From assembly GCF_013185185.1 (NCBI RefSeq), contig NZ_JAAZWE010000003.1, positions 558,001 through 622,000 of the forward strand: a DNA stretch of 64,000 nucleotides. Reading direction: 5' to 3'. Positions within the stretch are counted from its first letter, which is position 1; every line of letters begins with the position of its first letter. The stretch comes from Saccharibacillus endophyticus (GTDB taxonomy: Bacteria > Bacillota > Bacilli > Paenibacillales > Paenibacillaceae). A program made the position numbers and the translations under genes. The notes beneath the pieces are model-generated. The model ran no database searches. It was not told where the DNA came from and saw only the letters and a program-made list of their open reading frames with translations. Below are positions 62,651 to 64,000 of the stretch, piece after piece.

Positions 62651-64000
62651 TTAGGTTAGGGGAAAGGCAAGGGCGGCGATCGCTTCGGAGATCGCCGCTT
62701 TTTCTTTGCGCAGCACGGCGGAGGCGTGCAGGGCGTCGAGCAGGCGCAGGAGTTCGGTGCGCTCCGCATGACCGTTCGGGCCGGCGAACAAAGCCGGAAT
62801 TTCGCGTTCGGGCAGCATGCCGATCGCGGAGACGGCGGTCATGCGGAGCGCGTCGGCGCTTTGCAGCCAGCGGATCAGGTCTTCGGCTTGCGGTCGGGAA
62901 GCGGCGAGCAGCGTGTCCCAGCCGCTGAACGGGAACGAGACAAGCGGTTCTATCCAGGGGATGACGCGGCGGCTGCGGAACGGTGCCAGCGAATGAGTCG
63001 GCGGCGAGATCCGTCGGCCGGATTGCCGGGCTTTACGCTCGATATCGCGCAGCACGAGCGCCAGGCCTTCGTCTTCGGGCAGGCATGCGGCTGCGAGACG
63101 ATGCAGCACGCCTTCGTCTGCTTCGCGAGGAAAGGCGGCGGCATCCTTGCCGGCTTTCGCCACCCATAGAGCACGCACCCAATCGGCCGCGTCGCTGCCC
63201 ATCGCTTCGCCGATCAGGATCAGCCGGTCGCGGCGATTCCGCTTCGGTTGAGGTTCTTCGCCGCGTGCCGACCATTCGCGAAAGATATCTTCGACGGAAT
63301 GGTATGCCTTTAGCAAAGGACCGATCTCGCGTCTCGGCGTCAAATCAGGATCGTCGGAGGCAATCATCTCGAATAATCGGAGAGCGCGGGGAAGATCGTT
63401 TTTGACGTCTTCCCATTGCAGCTCCCTATAGTCTTTGAGCCACGTCTGCCACAGCTGCCCGTTCGGCCCGTCCGGTTCCAGACCGTTTTTCCCGAGAAAA
63501 GGAATATAGATATCGCCGTAGGCGCCGATCAGGCCAAGCTTCGTGATCCGTTCGAAAAAGTCCGGCAGGGACGGGGCCAGCAGACGGAACTCGTCTTCTT
63601 CGTGCGACCAGGATACGACGGCAGAACCTGACGCGCTTTCCAGATCGAACAGCAGCAGATCGCCGTTGCCCGCCATATGAAAAGCAAGGTAGCGGCGCTG
63701 CGTTACGTCTTCGCCGTTTTCGTCGAAAAAATCGGGGAATTCCGCATTTTGAATATTCCAACCGAGATCGCCTTCGGATACCTCTGGGAAAGGGAGCAAA
63801 ATGCCTCCGGGGAACCTCCAATCGACTTGGGCATGAACAGCGCCGAAACGGATCAAGTCTGCGAGATCTTCCGGGAGAGGCAGCGACAACCGATGTTCGA
63901 TTTCCGCAATCAAGCTTTCCGGATCGTCGGCAAACGAATAAATGCTTCCGCCCCTTTGACCGCTGCGGTCGGTAATTTGTCCGGCGATCCGGCTCCATTT
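62651..64000 (-). CDS. SMI1/KNR4 (SUKH) domain protein, 5' end outside window
   Basis: The frame stays open to the window edge, so the N-terminus is cut. Visible are about 449 residues: GGSIYSFADDPESLIAEIEH, a SUKH-like N-terminal domain (LPEDLADLIRFGAVHA; GNGDLLLFDLES; SVVSW-like AVVSWSHEEDEF) and a long helical C-terminal part of unknown type. SUKH proteins are often immunity or regulatory partners. It ends at 62651. Confidence 0.7.
   Translation of the reverse strand, partial: KWSRIAGQITDRSGQRGGSIYSFADDPESLIAEIEHRLSLPLPEDLADLIRFGAVHAQVDWRFPGGILLPFPEVSEGDLGWNIQNAEFPDFFDENGEDVTQRRYLAFHMAGNGDLLLFDLESASGSAVVSWSHEEDEFRLLAPSLPDFFERITKLGLIGAYGDIYIPFLGKNGLEPDGPNGQLWQTWLKDYRELQWEDVKNDLPRALRLFEMIASDDPDLTPRREIGPLLKAYHSVEDIFREWSARGEEPQPKRNRRDRLILIGEAMGSDAADWVRALWVAKAGKDAAAFPREADEGVLHRLAAACLPEDEGLALVLRDIERKARQSGRRISPPTHSLAPFRSRRVIPWIEPLVSFPFSGWDTLLAASRPQAEDLIRWLQSADALRMTAVSAIGMLPEREIPALFAGPNGHAERTELLRLLDALHASAVLRKEKAAISEAIAALAFPLT

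Noticed and set aside
62634..62659. Hairpin AACCTGAC/GTTAGGTT as terminator
   Set aside because: No T-run, one mismatch, and it overlaps the last codons of the SMI1/KNR4 gene.

Overview
The window is high-GC Firmicute DNA from a Paenibacillaceae-type organism (Paenibacillus/Saccharibacillus-like). Signs of this are strong AAGGAGG ribosome-binding sites, frequent TTG/GTG starts, YesM/YesN two-component systems beside Lpl-type sugar ABC transporters, secreted proteins with copper-amine-oxidase-like stalk domains, SigD-type chemoreceptor promoters and a B. subtilis-like adaA-alkA-ogt cluster. I saw no rRNA, tRNA, CRISPR array, prophage or intact insertion sequence.

Layout. 1-7.8 kb: the end of an O-methyltransferase, a cyclase-family hydrolase, a small membrane protein, an M20 peptidase, a serine hydrolase and a ROK regulator/MFS transporter pair, with fossil fragments of an Old Yellow Enzyme and an ABC ATPase between them. 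8-10.3 kb: the adaptive response to DNA alkylation (adaA-alkA-ogt). 10.8-14.1 kb: two tandem paralogous secreted cell-wall amidases. 14.4-16.4 kb: two Zur-like (zinc) boxes, one over a truncated flavoprotein plus a DUF3024 gene and one over folE2. 16.4-20.4 kb: LacI, PRD and AraC regulators, an Atu4866-family protein and a short-chain dehydrogenase. 20.5-30.4 kb: a chemoreceptor, a stalk-domain protein, a PEP-mutase-like enzyme, a WYL regulator divergent from a 6-phospho-beta-glucosidase, a secreted coiled-coil protein with a possible attenuator leader, a membrane protein and exonuclease III.

30.8-49 kb is the centrepiece, an apparently coordinated glycan-use locus: YesM-type sensor kinase and YesN-type regulator, substrate-binding lipoprotein and two permeases, then GH3, GH38 alpha-mannosidase, GH125 exo-alpha-mannosidase and a large clan GH-A hydrolase. 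The inferred substrate is an alpha-mannoside/N-glycan-type oligosaccharide. No signal peptide is seen on the hydrolases, so the sugar is probably imported and then trimmed. Four phased palindromic 15-mers and a cre-like site lie before the transporter.

49-64 kb: lipoproteins, a cluster of toxin-immunity-like proteins (Imm30-like, SUKH-like), an amino-acid permease, endonuclease V, an MFS transporter, GrpB, a probable RNA-repair pair (P-loop kinase plus Thg1-like 3'-5' polymerase), an M20 amidohydrolase, a SigD-type chemoreceptor and a partial SMI1/KNR4 protein.

The most novel-looking signal is a family of dispersed, oriented, long inverted repeats (seven copies plus one fragment, here called element R) that sit only between genes. 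In at least three copies the element is bracketed by two matching terminator-like hairpins whose stem sequence is private to that copy.
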